Virus record (IMG/VR): IMGVR_UViG_3300042563_003224
Location: 1 to 64,000 of that record
Origin: a virus
DNA: 64,000 nucleotides
Reading direction: 5' to 3' (one strand)
The notes under the pieces are model-generated. The model had not been told where the DNA came from. It ran no database searches and worked only from the letters and a program-made list of their open reading frames with translations. The stretch's first letter is position 1; every line of letters begins with the position of its first letter. Shown here piece after piece: positions 1-9,600 of the stretch. The position numbers and the translations under genes were made by a program.

Positions 1-199
1 CTGTGGGAGCCAATACCGCTGTGCGAATATCTCTATAGTCTTTGATCAACTCGTTGAGCATACCACTATACGTGTCAGATGCACCCTGGCTGGCCAGACC
101 TATGTTTAATCGCAGGTTATCAACACTGGCCAGTACAGGGTCCAGAAAGAAAGATGCTTTTAGTCTTTCTCTTAGGGAAACAAGTTCACTTAATTTCAT
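1..199 (-). CDS. Unknown protein, N-terminal part (runs off the window)
   Basis: The frame opens with ATG at 199 and stays open to the window edge, giving 66 residues beginning M-K-L-S-E-L-V-S-L-R-E-R-L-K. It starts 7 bases after the stop of the DNA polymerase gene, so the two are probably co-transcribed. The visible part is helical and charged and I do not recognise a family. The C-terminus lies outside the window. Confidence 0.6.
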   Translation of the reverse strand, partial: MKLSELVSLRERLKASFFLDPVLASVDNLRLNIGLASQGASDTYSGMLNELIKDYRDIRTAVLAPT

Positions 200-206
200 A
201 ATTGTA

Positions 207-2870
207 TTACTCAAATGTAAATAGACTATCAAATGTTGATTTGGTGTCAGTGCTAGATAAAATATCCCAATCCAACACACCCAATAGGTTTTCTATCTTT
301 TGATCTACAATACCTGTTTCCATCAAGTTCTGATCAAACGGCAAATCTTTAAACCATTGTGGTATGTGTGTTTCATCTGTGGGATAACCAACGCTGGTAT
401 AACCTAATGGATTATCTTTTAGTTTACACACAACAGTTTTCATTCCATCGATGATTTGCAACGAATAGTTATCCCCGTGCATCCTTCTCAGGTTGTTCCA
501 GTTCATTGCGGCTCTTACATGTCCCGGCATGTTGGCTCGACCTAATCTAGCTTCTTCTGCTGTATATTTGGTTAAATTGTTTACACGCTTGGGAGTACCC
601 TTTTCCCAGGCTGGTCTTTCTTGGAACGCATACTTGAATTCTTTAATTTTTTCAATTACTTTTTCTCTGGCATCATCGCTGGTTAGCACATCCATGAGAA
701 TTTCACTTAGGAACTCTTGTACAATTTTAGGAGTGTCACTGCGTTTCAAATCAAGTCCCATGGCTTTTACTTTGCCCGGTTTACCATTCACATCCAAGCG
801 ATTGTTTTCCATATCGTAGATCAATACAGCATAACGCTTCTTCTTGATAAACAGGCCTTTGCGAGCCACAAGCTCGCGACCACCCATGATGATTGCACCC
901 ATTTCTCGGGGGCAATGGCAGGCCCGTTCCATAAACCCCGGAAACGATTCGTTCACACCATCAGCGATGGTGTCGTACAGTTGTACAGCAATGTCTTTGT
1001 TCCATTCCATTGCACCTGCGGCTACTTCCGCTTGGACCGCTGGCCACGCTGTAAAGTATACCGAGTCTGTGTCGCCATAGATAATGCTCGAACCAACGTG
1101 GTCGTAGTTGCCTGTAATTGCTTGGTTAACTGTGGCGTCCATGTGCTTGGCAATGATCCTACCAGTAAGTGTCGTACTTTGGCCAATTCGTTGGTCAAAG
1201 AACCTGCAATGTGGGTTGAGGATAGCCCCGTAGAGCGAATTAAGATTGATCTTTTTAACGAGTTGGCGTTTATCCCAGAATGCTTTGTCTTCAGTAGCTT
1301 CTGCGGTTTTCTTTTTTGCTTGCATTTCTTGTCTTTCTGCATACCACCTTTCTAGCAGTCCGGGAATAATACCCTTCATGTCATATCTAAATATAGTACC
1401 ATTGGCACTGAGTGTCCACGGCTGATTACCATTGAATATTAATCGCCAAACTTCAGCGGCACTATGAATTGTCTCTTCACCGCTTTCCCAATCTATGGTT
1501 ATTTCTGCGCCAAGTTCATTGGCCATCACGGATTGATATTCCAAGGTACCAAACATGTTTTCCCACGCATCAGCAAAAGATGAACCTGCTGCCATCTTTT
1601 CCTTGATGTAGTGGTCGGTCATTGTGGTCCGGAGTTGACCAACGATGGTTTCTGGGCCCATGTTAAGGGCTCTAATAGCCGAGGGGTAGAGACTGTTGAT
1701 GTCGATTGCGCCAATGTATTCATGGACGCCTTTTTTGGGATAAGCAACATAGGCACCTGCGGCTTGCGTTTCTCTTGGATCATCTTTGCTCTTTCTATTA
1801 GGAACAATCATACCACGCTGGTGAGCTTCATTAATGATAGCCTGCTCTGTTACTGCAACCGCACCCATTGTGGTTGGTAACAACACCGTGTTGTCGTGAG
1901 CAAGTTCATTGGCCAAGTCCAGGAAGCGAAGCTTCTTGTCCAGTTTGGCCAATAGCATGGTATCTTGTCTGTTATAGTCAATGAACTTGGGAAAGTCCTT
2001 GTTGTACAATTGATCCAGGGTGCCTTCGTAAGCAACCTTACTACCACATTCTTCATACTCACCAATTGCGTCTAGACTATAACTGTGTCGTTCCTCGTAG
2101 GTGTACTTGCGGTACAGTTGCATATAATCCATATGCACCCGACCAGCCAAGTCAAAAGTCAAATTTTCAGCACCAAAGCGTTCAAAGGTTCTTTGCTTGG
2201 GTAATTGTCCCCATAGACAAAAGCGTCTTGTATCATCCTTGCTGAGCACACGAGTGATACGCATCACAGTATAGGGAATATCAAAACCTTCCGAGTTCCA
2301 TCCGCTAAGGATATCGGCATCTTCGATCAAGTCAAGGAATGTGTTTAACATATCCTCTTCTCTTTCAAACAAATAGCAATTGTCGTATCTGTTGCAAATC
2401 TCTTCGGCGGTTTCCCACGAATAGCTTTTTGGTGGAACTACAAGTGTTACTAACTTGTCCATCCAATCCAAGTATATAGATATTGCTGTCACAGGATTAA
2501 ATGGGTCTTCGGGCTTTGAAAAGCCACGCTGGGGATCAAAGTCTACCTCAATGTCAAAAAATGCAGTCTGTAACTTGGGACTGTTTACACCCGAGTAGTT
2601 TCCTTCAAGGCAACGAAATATGGGATTGATATCACTTTCCCACAGTCTCTTACCTGAATTAATTTTCAACTCTTTTTGGAATTCTTTGCTGTTACGACTA
2701 CTAAACCTGCTGACAGGGGTATCGTAAATTGTACGGAATTTGCCACGCGGATCATCATAGTAAAAAATATAATCAGCCGGGTACTCACGATATACTCGTT
2801 CTCCGTTGACTCGCTCAACTATGTGTATCCGATCTTTTGCTCTATCAAATAGAGCATCTACATAACTCAT
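207..2870 (-). CDS. 43: Family B DNA polymerase, T4 gp43-like
   Basis: Replicative DNA polymerase with 3'-5' proofreading, 887 residues (T4 gp43 is 898). Exonuclease motifs are visible: Exo I F-F-D-I-E-V-D at 104-110, Exo II around 186-200 (G-W-N-S-E-G-F-D) and Exo III Y-N-R-Q-D at 299-303. Polymerase motifs follow: motif A D-x-N-S-L-Y-P-S from D390, motif B K-K-I-N-L-N-S-L-Y-G at about 539-548 and motif C Y-G-D-T-D-S at 598-603. All catalytic acidic residues are present, so it should be active. The acidic/aromatic C-terminus ending F-D-S-L-F-T-F-E fits a sliding-clamp binding tail. An AAGGACAG ribosome binding site precedes the ATG. The clamp loader large subunit is at 31.3 kb. Confidence 0.97.
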   Translation of the reverse strand: MSYVDALFDRAKDRIHIVERVNGERVYREYPADYIFYYDDPRGKFRTIYDTPVSRFSSRNSKEFQKELKINSGKRLWESDINPIFRCLEGNYSGVNSPKLQTAFFDIEVDFDPQRGFSKPEDPFNPVTAISIYLDWMDKLVTLVVPPKSYSWETAEEICNRYDNCYLFEREEDMLNTFLDLIEDADILSGWNSEGFDIPYTVMRITRVLSKDDTRRFCLWGQLPKQRTFERFGAENLTFDLAGRVHMDYMQLYRKYTYEERHSYSLDAIGEYEECGSKVAYEGTLDQLYNKDFPKFIDYNRQDTMLLAKLDKKLRFLDLANELAHDNTVLLPTTMGAVAVTEQAIINEAHQRGMIVPNRKSKDDPRETQAAGAYVAYPKKGVHEYIGAIDINSLYPSAIRALNMGPETIVGQLRTTMTDHYIKEKMAAGSSFADAWENMFGTLEYQSVMANELGAEITIDWESGEETIHSAAEVWRLIFNGNQPWTLSANGTIFRYDMKGIIPGLLERWYAERQEMQAKKKTAEATEDKAFWDKRQLVKKINLNSLYGAILNPHCRFFDQRIGQSTTLTGRIIAKHMDATVNQAITGNYDHVGSSIIYGDTDSVYFTAWPAVQAEVAAGAMEWNKDIAVQLYDTIADGVNESFPGFMERACHCPREMGAIIMGGRELVARKGLFIKKKRYAVLIYDMENNRLDVNGKPGKVKAMGLDLKRSDTPKIVQEFLSEILMDVLTSDDAREKVIEKIKEFKYAFQERPAWEKGTPKRVNNLTKYTAEEARLGRANMPGHVRAAMNWNNLRRMHGDNYSLQIIDGMKTVVCKLKDNPLGYTSVGYPTDETHIPQWFKDLPFDQNLMETGIVDQKIENLLGVLDWDILSSTDTKSTFDSLFTFE

Positions 2871-2897
2871 TCATCTGTCCTTTGTGTAACTTTGAGC

Positions 2898-2957
2898 TTA
2901 CACAACTCTGCATGCCGTTTCAAGTCCGGCGAGACTAGTAACAATATTTATCTTCAT
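2898..2957 (-). CDS. Possible 19-residue ORF upstream of DNA polymerase
   Basis: The ATG at 2957 overlaps the TGA of the preceding membrane-protein gene (CAATGAAG) and the frame runs 19 codons to TAA at 2898. A late-promoter-like TAAATA lies inside it. It may be a translationally coupled mini-ORF or simply the polymerase leader. There is no independent evidence that it makes a protein. Confidence 0.22.
   Translation of the reverse strand: MKINIVTSLAGLETACRVV
2945..2950 (-). promoter_or_regulatory. Late-promoter-like TAAATA upstream of DNA polymerase
   Basis: The minus strand reads G-A-TAAATA-TTG about 75 bases before the polymerase start. The same hexamer recurs ahead of many transcription units here and resembles the T4 late promoter core TATAAATA. 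A late promoter for a replication gene would be odd, so this could be chance. Confidence 0.3.
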
Positions 2958-3244
2958 TGAGTGAGCATACGCACAAGTCCAACGGTGTCGATAGTGACTA
3001 GCAGGATATAATTAGCCAGCATACCAAAGGAACGACGACTATAAGCGCACCAAGCATATATAGCACAACCTGTAATCCAAATTGGGTACATGGTGAGAAG
3101 GGGAGGATTAGGCACGGTGAGTGCCATGGTGATACTACACCCAATAGATATAGCCCAAGCTAAAACCTCAAAACAAAAACGAAGTCTATCGCTTTTATAA
3201 TCTTCTCGGATCCAGTTAGCGGTTCCACTAAGGATGGCATTCAT
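2954..3244 (-). CDS. Small membrane protein, unknown
   Basis: A 96-residue protein with three likely membrane segments at about 25-45, 47-67 and 75-93. Its ATG overlaps the stop of the upstream DsbA-like gene in a TAATG junction, so translation is probably coupled. No catalytic motif is visible and I do not recognise the family. The position just ahead of the polymerase does not define a role. Confidence 0.7.
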   Translation of the reverse strand: MNAILSGTANWIREDYKSDRLRFCFEVLAWAISIGCSITMALTVPNPPLLTMYPIWITGCAIYAWCAYSRRSFGMLANYILLVTIDTVGLVRMLTQ

Positions 3245-3510
3245 TACAGCCTTTTGCCAGCAACTTCAAGAATAGTGTTTAGTTCATCGTGATCACGATT
3301 TGTTTCGCCGAGCTTGGCCTTATGTGCAATACGGATTGCCTTCTTTAGTGTGGCCGGTTTGATTTCTAATTCTTCACCAATGGCCTTGATAGTTTCACTA
3401 AGACCAGTGTTGAGATCTTCAACTTCTTGCATGACCTGCATGCCTTCATTGATCAATTGTGTGAGTTTGATTTTGGCCTCGCCGTTGAAGCTACGATTAT
3501 AGTCTGACAT
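3244..3510 (-). CDS. DsbA-like late-transcription DNA-binding protein (tentative)
   Basis: An 88-residue helical, highly charged protein. Its C-terminal half (E-L-E-I-K-P-A-T-L-K-K-A-I-R-I-A-H-K, then a D-E-L-N-T-I-L-E tail) has the layout of T4 DsbA, a small dsDNA-binding protein linked to late transcription. That assignment rests on pattern memory and is tentative. The start has an AGGAG ribosome binding site (3514-3520), and a TATAAT -10 lies at 3533-3538. Confidence 0.45.
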   Translation of the reverse strand: MSDYNRSFNGEAKIKLTQLINEGMQVMQEVEDLNTGLSETIKAIGEELEIKPATLKKAIRIAHKAKLGETNRDHDELNTILEVAGKRL

Positions 3511-3532
3511 GTTTTCTCCTGATTAAAAAGTT

Positions 3533-3538
3533 ATTATA
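3533..3538 (-). promoter_or_regulatory. Sigma70-type -10 box for the DsbA-like/membrane-protein operon
   Basis: TATAAT on the minus strand, 22 bases upstream of the ATG at 3510, followed by AGGAG. The -35 region (GTTGCA at 17-bp spacing) is a weak match, so this is a partial promoter. Confidence 0.5.
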
Positions 3539-3566
3539 CACTAATTGCTAACAAATGCAACAAGTG

Positions 3567-4748
3567 TTATCCCCTAAATTTTTCTAATTGTAAAATACAA
3601 GACTCGGTTAGATCTGGATATTCGCTATGATATCCAATCCAATCTTTATCCCACAACAACGGTCTTTTAGTCGAAACATATGCGTTATCATCGTACACTG
3701 GTACACTTTCAATTTTAGTTTTATGAGTTCGGTATGTATCGTTACCATCTAGGTCGTAGATGTAATCTTTGGCCTGTTTTTTATGATTCTTCCTATCATT
3801 TCCGACATGATATGGTAAGTTACTGTAGCTCCATTGCTGAAATCGAGCTGTGTTAAAGAATGAATTTTCACAATAACTTTGTATATTTTCTCTAGTGGTT
3901 GCTGCCAATTCAGATCCATTGGTCTTTCTTCTAAAAAACGGACGCATAAGACTATATTGCCATTTAAAGTTTATGTAATGCCACCACCACCAATCGGCCA
4001 CATTCTTAATACCGTCGGGGGCTACTTCTTCTAGATTAGCAGTAATTCTTTCCGAATACCATTTACCTATTCCGGGAACATTAAATTGAAGAACTGCTTC
4101 CTTGTTTCTTTCTTCGATTGTTTTTGCAATATAATCTAAATGATTTTTATATGATTCAAGGTGCTTACGATCATGCATTAATGATTCGTACATAGATATG
4201 CTAGGACCGAATAAACAATCTCCAGGATCTCCGTGTAGTATAATATTTTTTTCGAAAAACTCATTTGTAAAATTAACTGTTAACCAAGACACACAATTTA
4301 TTTTTTTAGAAATTTGAGTTTGGAAAAAATTATAATTTTCCATAATGCTGTTTAATGTAAGAACCACTGTGACATTTTGTAAATCAGCGGCACTAAGATT
4401 TTTAATAAACGAAGACACAACTAAGGTACTATCAATACCACCCGACCACATGATCAGTATGCGTTTGTTTTGATCTTTGGCAATTTGATTTAATTCTATT
4501 GCTCTATGATCTACAATATCACTTAGACTATCTGTGATATGAATCAATGGTGGTAATTTAAATAATGGATCAGTTGGTGTATGCCATGGTGTTTCGAATG
4601 TGCCGGACCTGGCTCGTAAATCTGACACGGCCATTACAATATATCGTTGTGCCACCCAAAATCTACCCTTTGGGTTTCTAATTTTGGTATTGGGTTTTAT
4701 CATGATACAGGAGTTATTCTTTATTAATTCAGTAACATCTACGGTCAT
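3567..4748 (-). CDS. PP-loop ATPase, asparagine-synthase-like domain
   Basis: A 393-residue protein with an adenine-nucleotide alpha-hydrolase P-loop S-G-G-I-D-S at 102-107. A second loop at 172-181 (H-G-D-P-G-D-C-L-F-G) resembles the G-E-G-A-D-E-L-F-G loop of asparagine synthetase. The N-terminal glutaminase domain is absent: no Cys-2 nucleophile, only about 90 unrelated residues. It is therefore an ammonia-dependent or non-canonical amidating/adenylating enzyme, and the substrate is unknown. The start overlaps the previous stop by ATGA, with AAGGA upstream. It forms an operon with the 180-residue gene before it. Confidence 0.7.
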   Translation of the reverse strand: MTVDVTELIKNNSCIMIKPNTKIRNPKGRFWVAQRYIVMAVSDLRARSGTFETPWHTPTDPLFKLPPLIHITDSLSDIVDHRAIELNQIAKDQNKRILIMWSGGIDSTLVVSSFIKNLSAADLQNVTVVLTLNSIMENYNFFQTQISKKINCVSWLTVNFTNEFFEKNIILHGDPGDCLFGPSISMYESLMHDRKHLESYKNHLDYIAKTIEERNKEAVLQFNVPGIGKWYSERITANLEEVAPDGIKNVADWWWWHYINFKWQYSLMRPFFRRKTNGSELAATTRENIQSYCENSFFNTARFQQWSYSNLPYHVGNDRKNHKKQAKDYIYDLDGNDTYRTHKTKIESVPVYDDNAYVSTKRPLLWDKDWIGYHSEYPDLTESCILQLEKFRG

Positions 4749-5287
4749 AATTTTTCCTTTACCAACTCAGCGGTTAGATGATATGCTGTGGTAGAATAAT
4801 CAATGGGATATTGATCTAACTCGTTAAAAAACCAATCGCTTATCTCTTCTACAGATTTGGTGTAGTTTGCGCTTAGTAATTTATTGAAAACAAATGATTT
4901 GTGTGCCTGACAACTGGGTATATGGTTAGTTAAACTATCAAACTCGAGTTTATACAATTCTTCAACAATCAAATTGTTACAACCAACTGTGTCTAAGAAA
5001 TCTTTAGTGATTGTTAATAAGTCCAATTGGAAGTTTGTTAATTCTTTTTTCTCCATTAGAATTTTGATACTAAGCAATTCAGCTTCTACTATATTAAGAA
5101 TCCATTGTAGTTTTCTTTCTATATCTGTGCCCATAGGCCTATGAGTTCTATCAAGCGGACGAACTTCAAACAAAAAATACCGACTTATCAATAGTTGTGT
5201 AAACTTTAATGCTTCTAAATTGGGTGAAGCCAATAGAATTTTGTTAGAAGCCTGGGCCGATAGCCCCCATTTTCGATTATCATTCAT
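4745..5287 (-). CDS. Unknown protein paired with the asparagine-synthase-like gene
   Basis: A 180-residue protein starting M-N-D-N-R-K-W-G-L. I chose the ATG at 5287 over upstream alternatives because a TATAAT box ends 6 bases before it, so the transcript should begin at or next to this codon; there is no Shine-Dalgarno sequence. It is helical, with a conserved-looking segment F-D-S-L-T-N-H-I-P-S-C near 145-155. It overlaps the downstream PP-loop gene by 4 bases, suggesting a shared function, but no family is recognised. Confidence 0.65.
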   Translation of the reverse strand: MNDNRKWGLSAQASNKILLASPNLEALKFTQLLISRYFLFEVRPLDRTHRPMGTDIERKLQWILNIVEAELLSIKILMEKKELTNFQLDLLTITKDFLDTVGCNNLIVEELYKLEFDSLTNHIPSCQAHKSFVFNKLLSANYTKSVEEISDWFFNELDQYPIDYSTTAYHLTAELVKEKL

Positions 5288-5418
5288 AGATGTATTATAA
5301 CATAGTTTAAGTTGAAAAGCAAGATTAAAAATGCTCACTTCACCAAATGCTTGATGGGGCACGACTCCCACATTTGGAACCCAGCAGCCGGGTCACCCAC
5401 GCAACCTAAGTCGCGGTC
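5288..5418 (-). promoter_or_regulatory. Structured intergenic region with promoter (unidentified RNA element?)
   Basis: 131 bases between the desaturase stop and the next gene. Reading the minus strand: CGCGAC-TTAG-GTTGCG hairpin, ACCC-N7-GGGT hairpin, then CCAAATG...CATTTGG (perfect 7-bp inverted repeat) enclosing GGG-N7-CCC. These are followed by a short T-run (ATTTTTAAT) and a TATAAT at 5294-5299 for the next gene. It could be a terminator/attenuator or a small structured RNA. It is not a recognisable tRNA. Confidence 0.4.
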
Positions 5419-6066
5419 CTAAGGGTGTTCTTTTAACTTGACTAGGCCAAGCGATTTAAAAATATTTATATACATCCAGCCTATATCAAATTCATACCAG
5501 TTCTTAGAGAGGCGGGCACTCGCTGGGTCCAGGTGGTGGTTGTTGTGCAACTCTTCACCGCCAATAACAATACCCCAAGGCACAATATTACGACTATGAT
5601 CTTTAGTTTCGCCATTTCTATATCCTATCCAATGACCCACACCGTTTATGACTCCTGCCGCCCAGAACGGAATCCATATCATTTGGATGCCCCACATCAC
5701 GATGCCCCACCCGCCAAATATCAAGGTGTTTAACACAAGGAGAGTGCCAATGCCAAGTCTAGAGTGACGAGTGTATATGTTGTGCTCCATCCAATCAGCA
5801 GGAGTACCAGCACCGTATGTATTAACCATGTCCTTATCTTTGCTTGCTTCATGATATAATACTGCTCCTTTGAAGAATACTTGTCCAATTCCGTAAACAT
5901 GGGGACTATGTGGGTCACCCTCTTGCTCAGTGAATCTATGATGCTTGCGGTGTACTGCCACCCATTGTTTTGTGACCATTCCGGTTGTTAGCCAAAGTGA
6001 CTGAGTATGGGATGAAATATCAATCCTCGATGTGCTTGTCCACGATGTAGGAAAACTGTGACACAT
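5419..6066 (-). pseudogene. Fatty acid desaturase, C-terminal part (frame disrupted)
   Basis: This frame holds most of an acyl-CoA/acyl-lipid delta-9 desaturase. It has histidine box 2 H-R-K-H-H at about 39-43, box 3 H-N-N-H-H in the last quarter, and hydrophobic segments between. It would add a double bond to acyl chains in the membrane. The first box, H-R-G-Q-A-H, is encoded upstream in a different frame (6113 down to about 6000). That frame stops soon after reading H-P-I-L-S-H-F-G, just where this frame starts to read W-L-T-T-G-M. About 13 bases seem to be missing at about 5993-6003. It is a recent pseudogene, an assembly error, or a frameshifted gene. Confidence 0.75.
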
Positions 6067-6113
6067 ATGATAGTGATATGTGTCATCACTAGAACATATA
6101 TTGTTTCAATCAT
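5990..6113 (-). pseudogene. Fatty acid desaturase, N-terminal fragment in another frame
   Basis: The ATG at 6113 overlaps the TGA of a 27-residue ORF (GTATGATT). The frame encodes a membrane segment and then the first desaturase histidine box, H-R-G-Q-A-H, before terminating at a TAA near 5990. The match to the usual desaturase N-terminus continues up to S-H-F. Together with the next feature it would reconstitute a complete enzyme if a small deletion were repaired. Confidence 0.7.
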
Positions 6114-6193
6114 ACCGGACTGTATGGATTACGAAATCTATCATATCCATTGTCTTCCGGATATACTGGGTACTCGTTATTTCTTTCACTCAT
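6110..6193 (-). CDS. 27-residue ORF coupled to the desaturase
   Basis: M-S-E-R-N-N-E-Y-P-V-Y-P and so on, ending N-P-Y-S-P-V. It is rich in Asn, Tyr and Pro. Its stop overlaps the desaturase ATG, so it could act as a coupling leader peptide. It lies between the Dps gene and the desaturase fragments. Coding status is not proven. Confidence 0.4.
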   Translation of the reverse strand: MSERNNEYPVYPEDNGYDRFRNPYSPV

Positions 6194-6229
6194 AATATGC
6201 CATGACCTATGTTGTTATGATGGATACCA

Positions 6230-6661
6230 TTATTTTAGACTTGCTCTCAACATCCAACCGTGCTTGCGGTGTGCATCCAGGCGCTCGGCCAAGAAGTTTG
6301 AAAATCCATGCTCACCGGCTTGTTCGGCTGCATCATATGCCATCTTTAGTACCAACAGCATTTTTTCATTGTCTTGCGACAATTCATGCAACATGGCACC
6401 GGGACTGAGTATGTCGGTCTCGTCGCCGATTTGACTCAGTTGACTGAATCTGGTGTAGCTGGCTGGCACATAACTGCCAATGCCGCGAATCTTTTCCGCA
6501 AAGTCATCAATGGCACCGTATACTTCTTCGTAGATCATGCCAAACAATTGATGATGCTCTAGGAAGTCAGCACCTTCCACATTCCAGTGAAAGTTGTGCG
6601 CTTTCAAGTAGAAGGTGTATTCGCTGGCAAATGCTATTTTTGTAGTTTCTGATAGTGTCAT
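6230..6661 (-). CDS. Dps/ferritin-like protein
   Basis: A 143-residue four-helix ferritin-like protein of the Dps family, which oxidises Fe(II) with peroxide, stores iron and can bind DNA. The Dps signature is at residues 22-57: H-N-F-H-W-N-V-E-G, then F-x-x-x-H and D-D-F-A-E-K-I. This supplies the intersubunit ferroxidase ligands (His22/25/37, Asp52/53, Glu56). It lacks the long basic N-terminal tail of E. coli Dps, so DNA binding is uncertain. The start overlaps the stop of the large repeat protein by ATGA. Superoxide dismutase and an Fe-S carrier are also encoded in the window. Confidence 0.85.
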   Translation of the reverse strand: MTLSETTKIAFASEYTFYLKAHNFHWNVEGADFLEHHQLFGMIYEEVYGAIDDFAEKIRGIGSYVPASYTRFSQLSQIGDETDILSPGAMLHELSQDNEKMLLVLKMAYDAAEQAGEHGFSNFLAERLDAHRKHGWMLRASLK

Positions 6662-9600
6662 AGATCGTATCCTGCCTTACGCATCATATTTAAACGAGTT
6701 TCCATCACATCGTTTTCTTTTTCTGCGTGTCTGCGAGCATCATTATCACCTTGGCGAACAGTTGCTCGGTTGATTTTTTTAAAGTATTCGTGACCTTTAT
6801 CAAAGTTGCCTGCTCGATCTGCGGCACTAGCACGGATACCTAGTTCTTTTTTGTAACGACCCAACAACTCATTGCTGAGTTCGCTGAGTTCAACATCATC
6901 ATGCACCACACGCATGTGATTGGGATTCTTTGGAAGATCGTTAGTTCTTACATATTTTGCAACTTTTTCATCTTCTTGTTTGCTCATGTCTCGTATCTGA
7001 CTCAATGTAAACTTGGGCTTTTTAACCGCAGGCTTGTCTGGTTCGTTTGACATAAAACCAAATACACCGGCTTCCTCTACTGATTCAGGATACCAAATGC
7101 GTCCCAGGCCAAATGCACGGTCAGCAGTCTGCTGTGCATGTCTGTTGCCTGTACGCAAATACCACTTGCCTGCACGAGTTTGTTTGAGTCCTAGTTGTTG
7201 TGCTAGTTCGGCGTCGTCAACCTTGTAGAAGATCATGCCAGTTTGTCTACGCTGGCGATCATCAAATTCAGGATTGCCTTCGTCATCTTTTCTACGACTG
7301 CCACCTAGACTGGGTGCTGTAGGATCTGCGAAACCATGTTGGTAGCCACCCTCCGTCATGCCTTTTTTGTCTTTTTGTGCTTTTCTTTCAGCGGCTCTGC
7401 GGGCAGTTTCTTGCGGCGTCACTTTTGAACCGTCGGCGTAATACTTGGCACCGGCACCGTCTTTGGCTTTGTTGATAGCACTTTGTGCTTTTAAGCCTGC
7501 TATGGCGTTTTTGAACTGTCTGGTTGTTTCTATATCATCAGTATAGCCCTCCGCCACACCTTGCTCTTGCCAAGTGTTATTTTTGATTCGTTGATTTTTG
7601 ATTCTTTCGTAATTCATTAAAGAACCACGAATACGATGCTGGTCACCGGTATTTCCTGATAAGAGATGTTTCTTATAATAGTCAATCTGACTTTGAACAA
7701 ACTTGTTTGAGTAACTATCTTCTTCGGAGCCTTCCGCCATGCCTTGTTGCTTTTGCTGATACGCAAGTTCAGTATTGTTGGCCATCTGTTGTTTAAAGTT
7801 GTCTACTGCACCGCCATCGCCAGAAATTGGGGCGCCTTCCGCCACACCTTGTTCTTTGGTTAAACGATTAACTGCTTTTTCAACACCTTTGATGCGATTT
7901 TTAAATTCATGTTTCACGGATTTAACAATAGCTGGCGAATCTTTATATTTGCCCGGTCTTGCTTTTATGTCACCTAGCCCATATCCCAACGTACCAACAT
8001 CTTTATTTGCTTTATTGATATATGATCCAAGAGTTTTTGGACTTAGTTCATTCAATGATCCTGGATCAAACCACTGGTGCTCACCAATGTTTACACCTTG
8101 TGAAGGATGGAACGGATCGGTGATCTGTCTTTCATCATCCTGTTTAGATTTGCTTTTTGATTTTTCTGTGTAATCGTAATCGCTTTTCATCTTATTAACC
8201 ATGGCTCTCATTGGATCAGTTTTTTCCAACTCTTTCTGAGCCCGTAGTTTGTCCATATGGCGATCAAATGCTGCGGAATCAAAGTCGGAGCCTTCCTCCA
8301 CACCTTGCTCTTTCTTTGCTTTTTCTATAGCGTCCCACTCGGCACCGGTCTTTTCGCCACGCTTTTTCTTTGCTGGTGGCTTTGATGTGCGAACACCAGT
8401 GTGACTGTTTTGGTAATCACCGCTTGGTAGTTTAGTCCAGCCTTCCGCCATGCCTTGCTTATTTTCTGATGTGCTTTTAGTTTTTAACTCTTTTGTATCA
8501 TGCGTTTTGGGATGATATATTTCTACTCCGATATTACCATCATGATCCTGTTTAAGACCAGCAAGTTCATATCCTGGATATTTTTTATCAACTATACCTT
8601 TAATTCTCATGTAATCACTGTCAGAAATGTCAGCAACATCGGAGTTATCGTCCTCCGCCACACCTTGTTCTTTACTATTGTCTTTGATAGTGCCACCAAA
8701 TTTAGCAGCATAGTCTTTGGCCTTTGCCACTGAATCAAAACTCTTTGTCACTTTGCCGTTCTTAACAACAGAATATCTTTGACCTTCTGAGCCTTCCGCC
8801 ACACCTTGCTCTTTAACTGGCTCTGCTGGCGAAGCCAGCGTCATCTTGTTCATGCCTATTCCAGACTGTCGCCATACCTTGTACATCTTACCATCAGCAC
8901 CCTTTAGCACCATAGCATTGCCGGGAATACGACTGGAATCATATTGCACAATCATAGCATTTTGTCCACCAACTTGCACATGAGGTTTTTGGCGATCATA
9001 GTGTTGAGCACCGACTGCCATAGCACCTGCTATTACCGGAACGCCAAGCAAGGTTGCAGTATCTTTCCAGCCTTCCTCCACACCTTGCTTGTTAATCAAA
9101 TCAATATTACCAAACTGTCGAAGATGTTTTATCGTGTTACCGAGATGATGGTGATAATCTGGATCGTCTTTATTGACACCATTTTGTGCTAATAATTTTT
9201 CAGCATGACGATGTAGTGGCATTTCTTTCTTCAATAGTTCCGGTGCGCCTTCCGCCACACCTTGCTCGCCATGTCTAATGCTGCCATCCTTCATCAACTT
9301 CAAGTTGAGATTGTATTGTTTATTGTCGTGATTGACTTTATTCATACGACCTTCTTTGAAGCCTTTAGCAAAGTATTGTTTATACATGCCACCATGCTGA
9401 CTATGCCAGTGGTTAATGGTCATTGCTCGTTCTAGTGTTGCGCCATCAGCGAGGCTTACACCTTTAGTGAAACCATCTTCTTGTGCCATCTTGGCAATTT
9501 CTGGACTGAATCCTTCATCGTCATCACCACCGTTAAATCCGTCTGGTGCAAATTCGTTCAAGCCTTCCGCCACACCTTCATCTGTTCCTTTTCTTGAGTC

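Noticed and set aside
717-1355. 212-codon plus-strand ORF inside the DNA polymerase gene
   Set aside because: Antisense to catalytic polymerase motifs, with no ribosome binding site.
5339-5420. Possible tRNA gene in the structured gap
   Set aside because: No acceptor pairing, no canonical T-loop or CCA; the hairpins do not form a cloverleaf.
7349-9578. Regularly repeated 20-bp units look like a CRISPR array at first glance
   Set aside because: Spacing varies from about 100 to 450 bases, the units are in frame with a long ORF and encode the same peptide, and no leader or cas gene is present.
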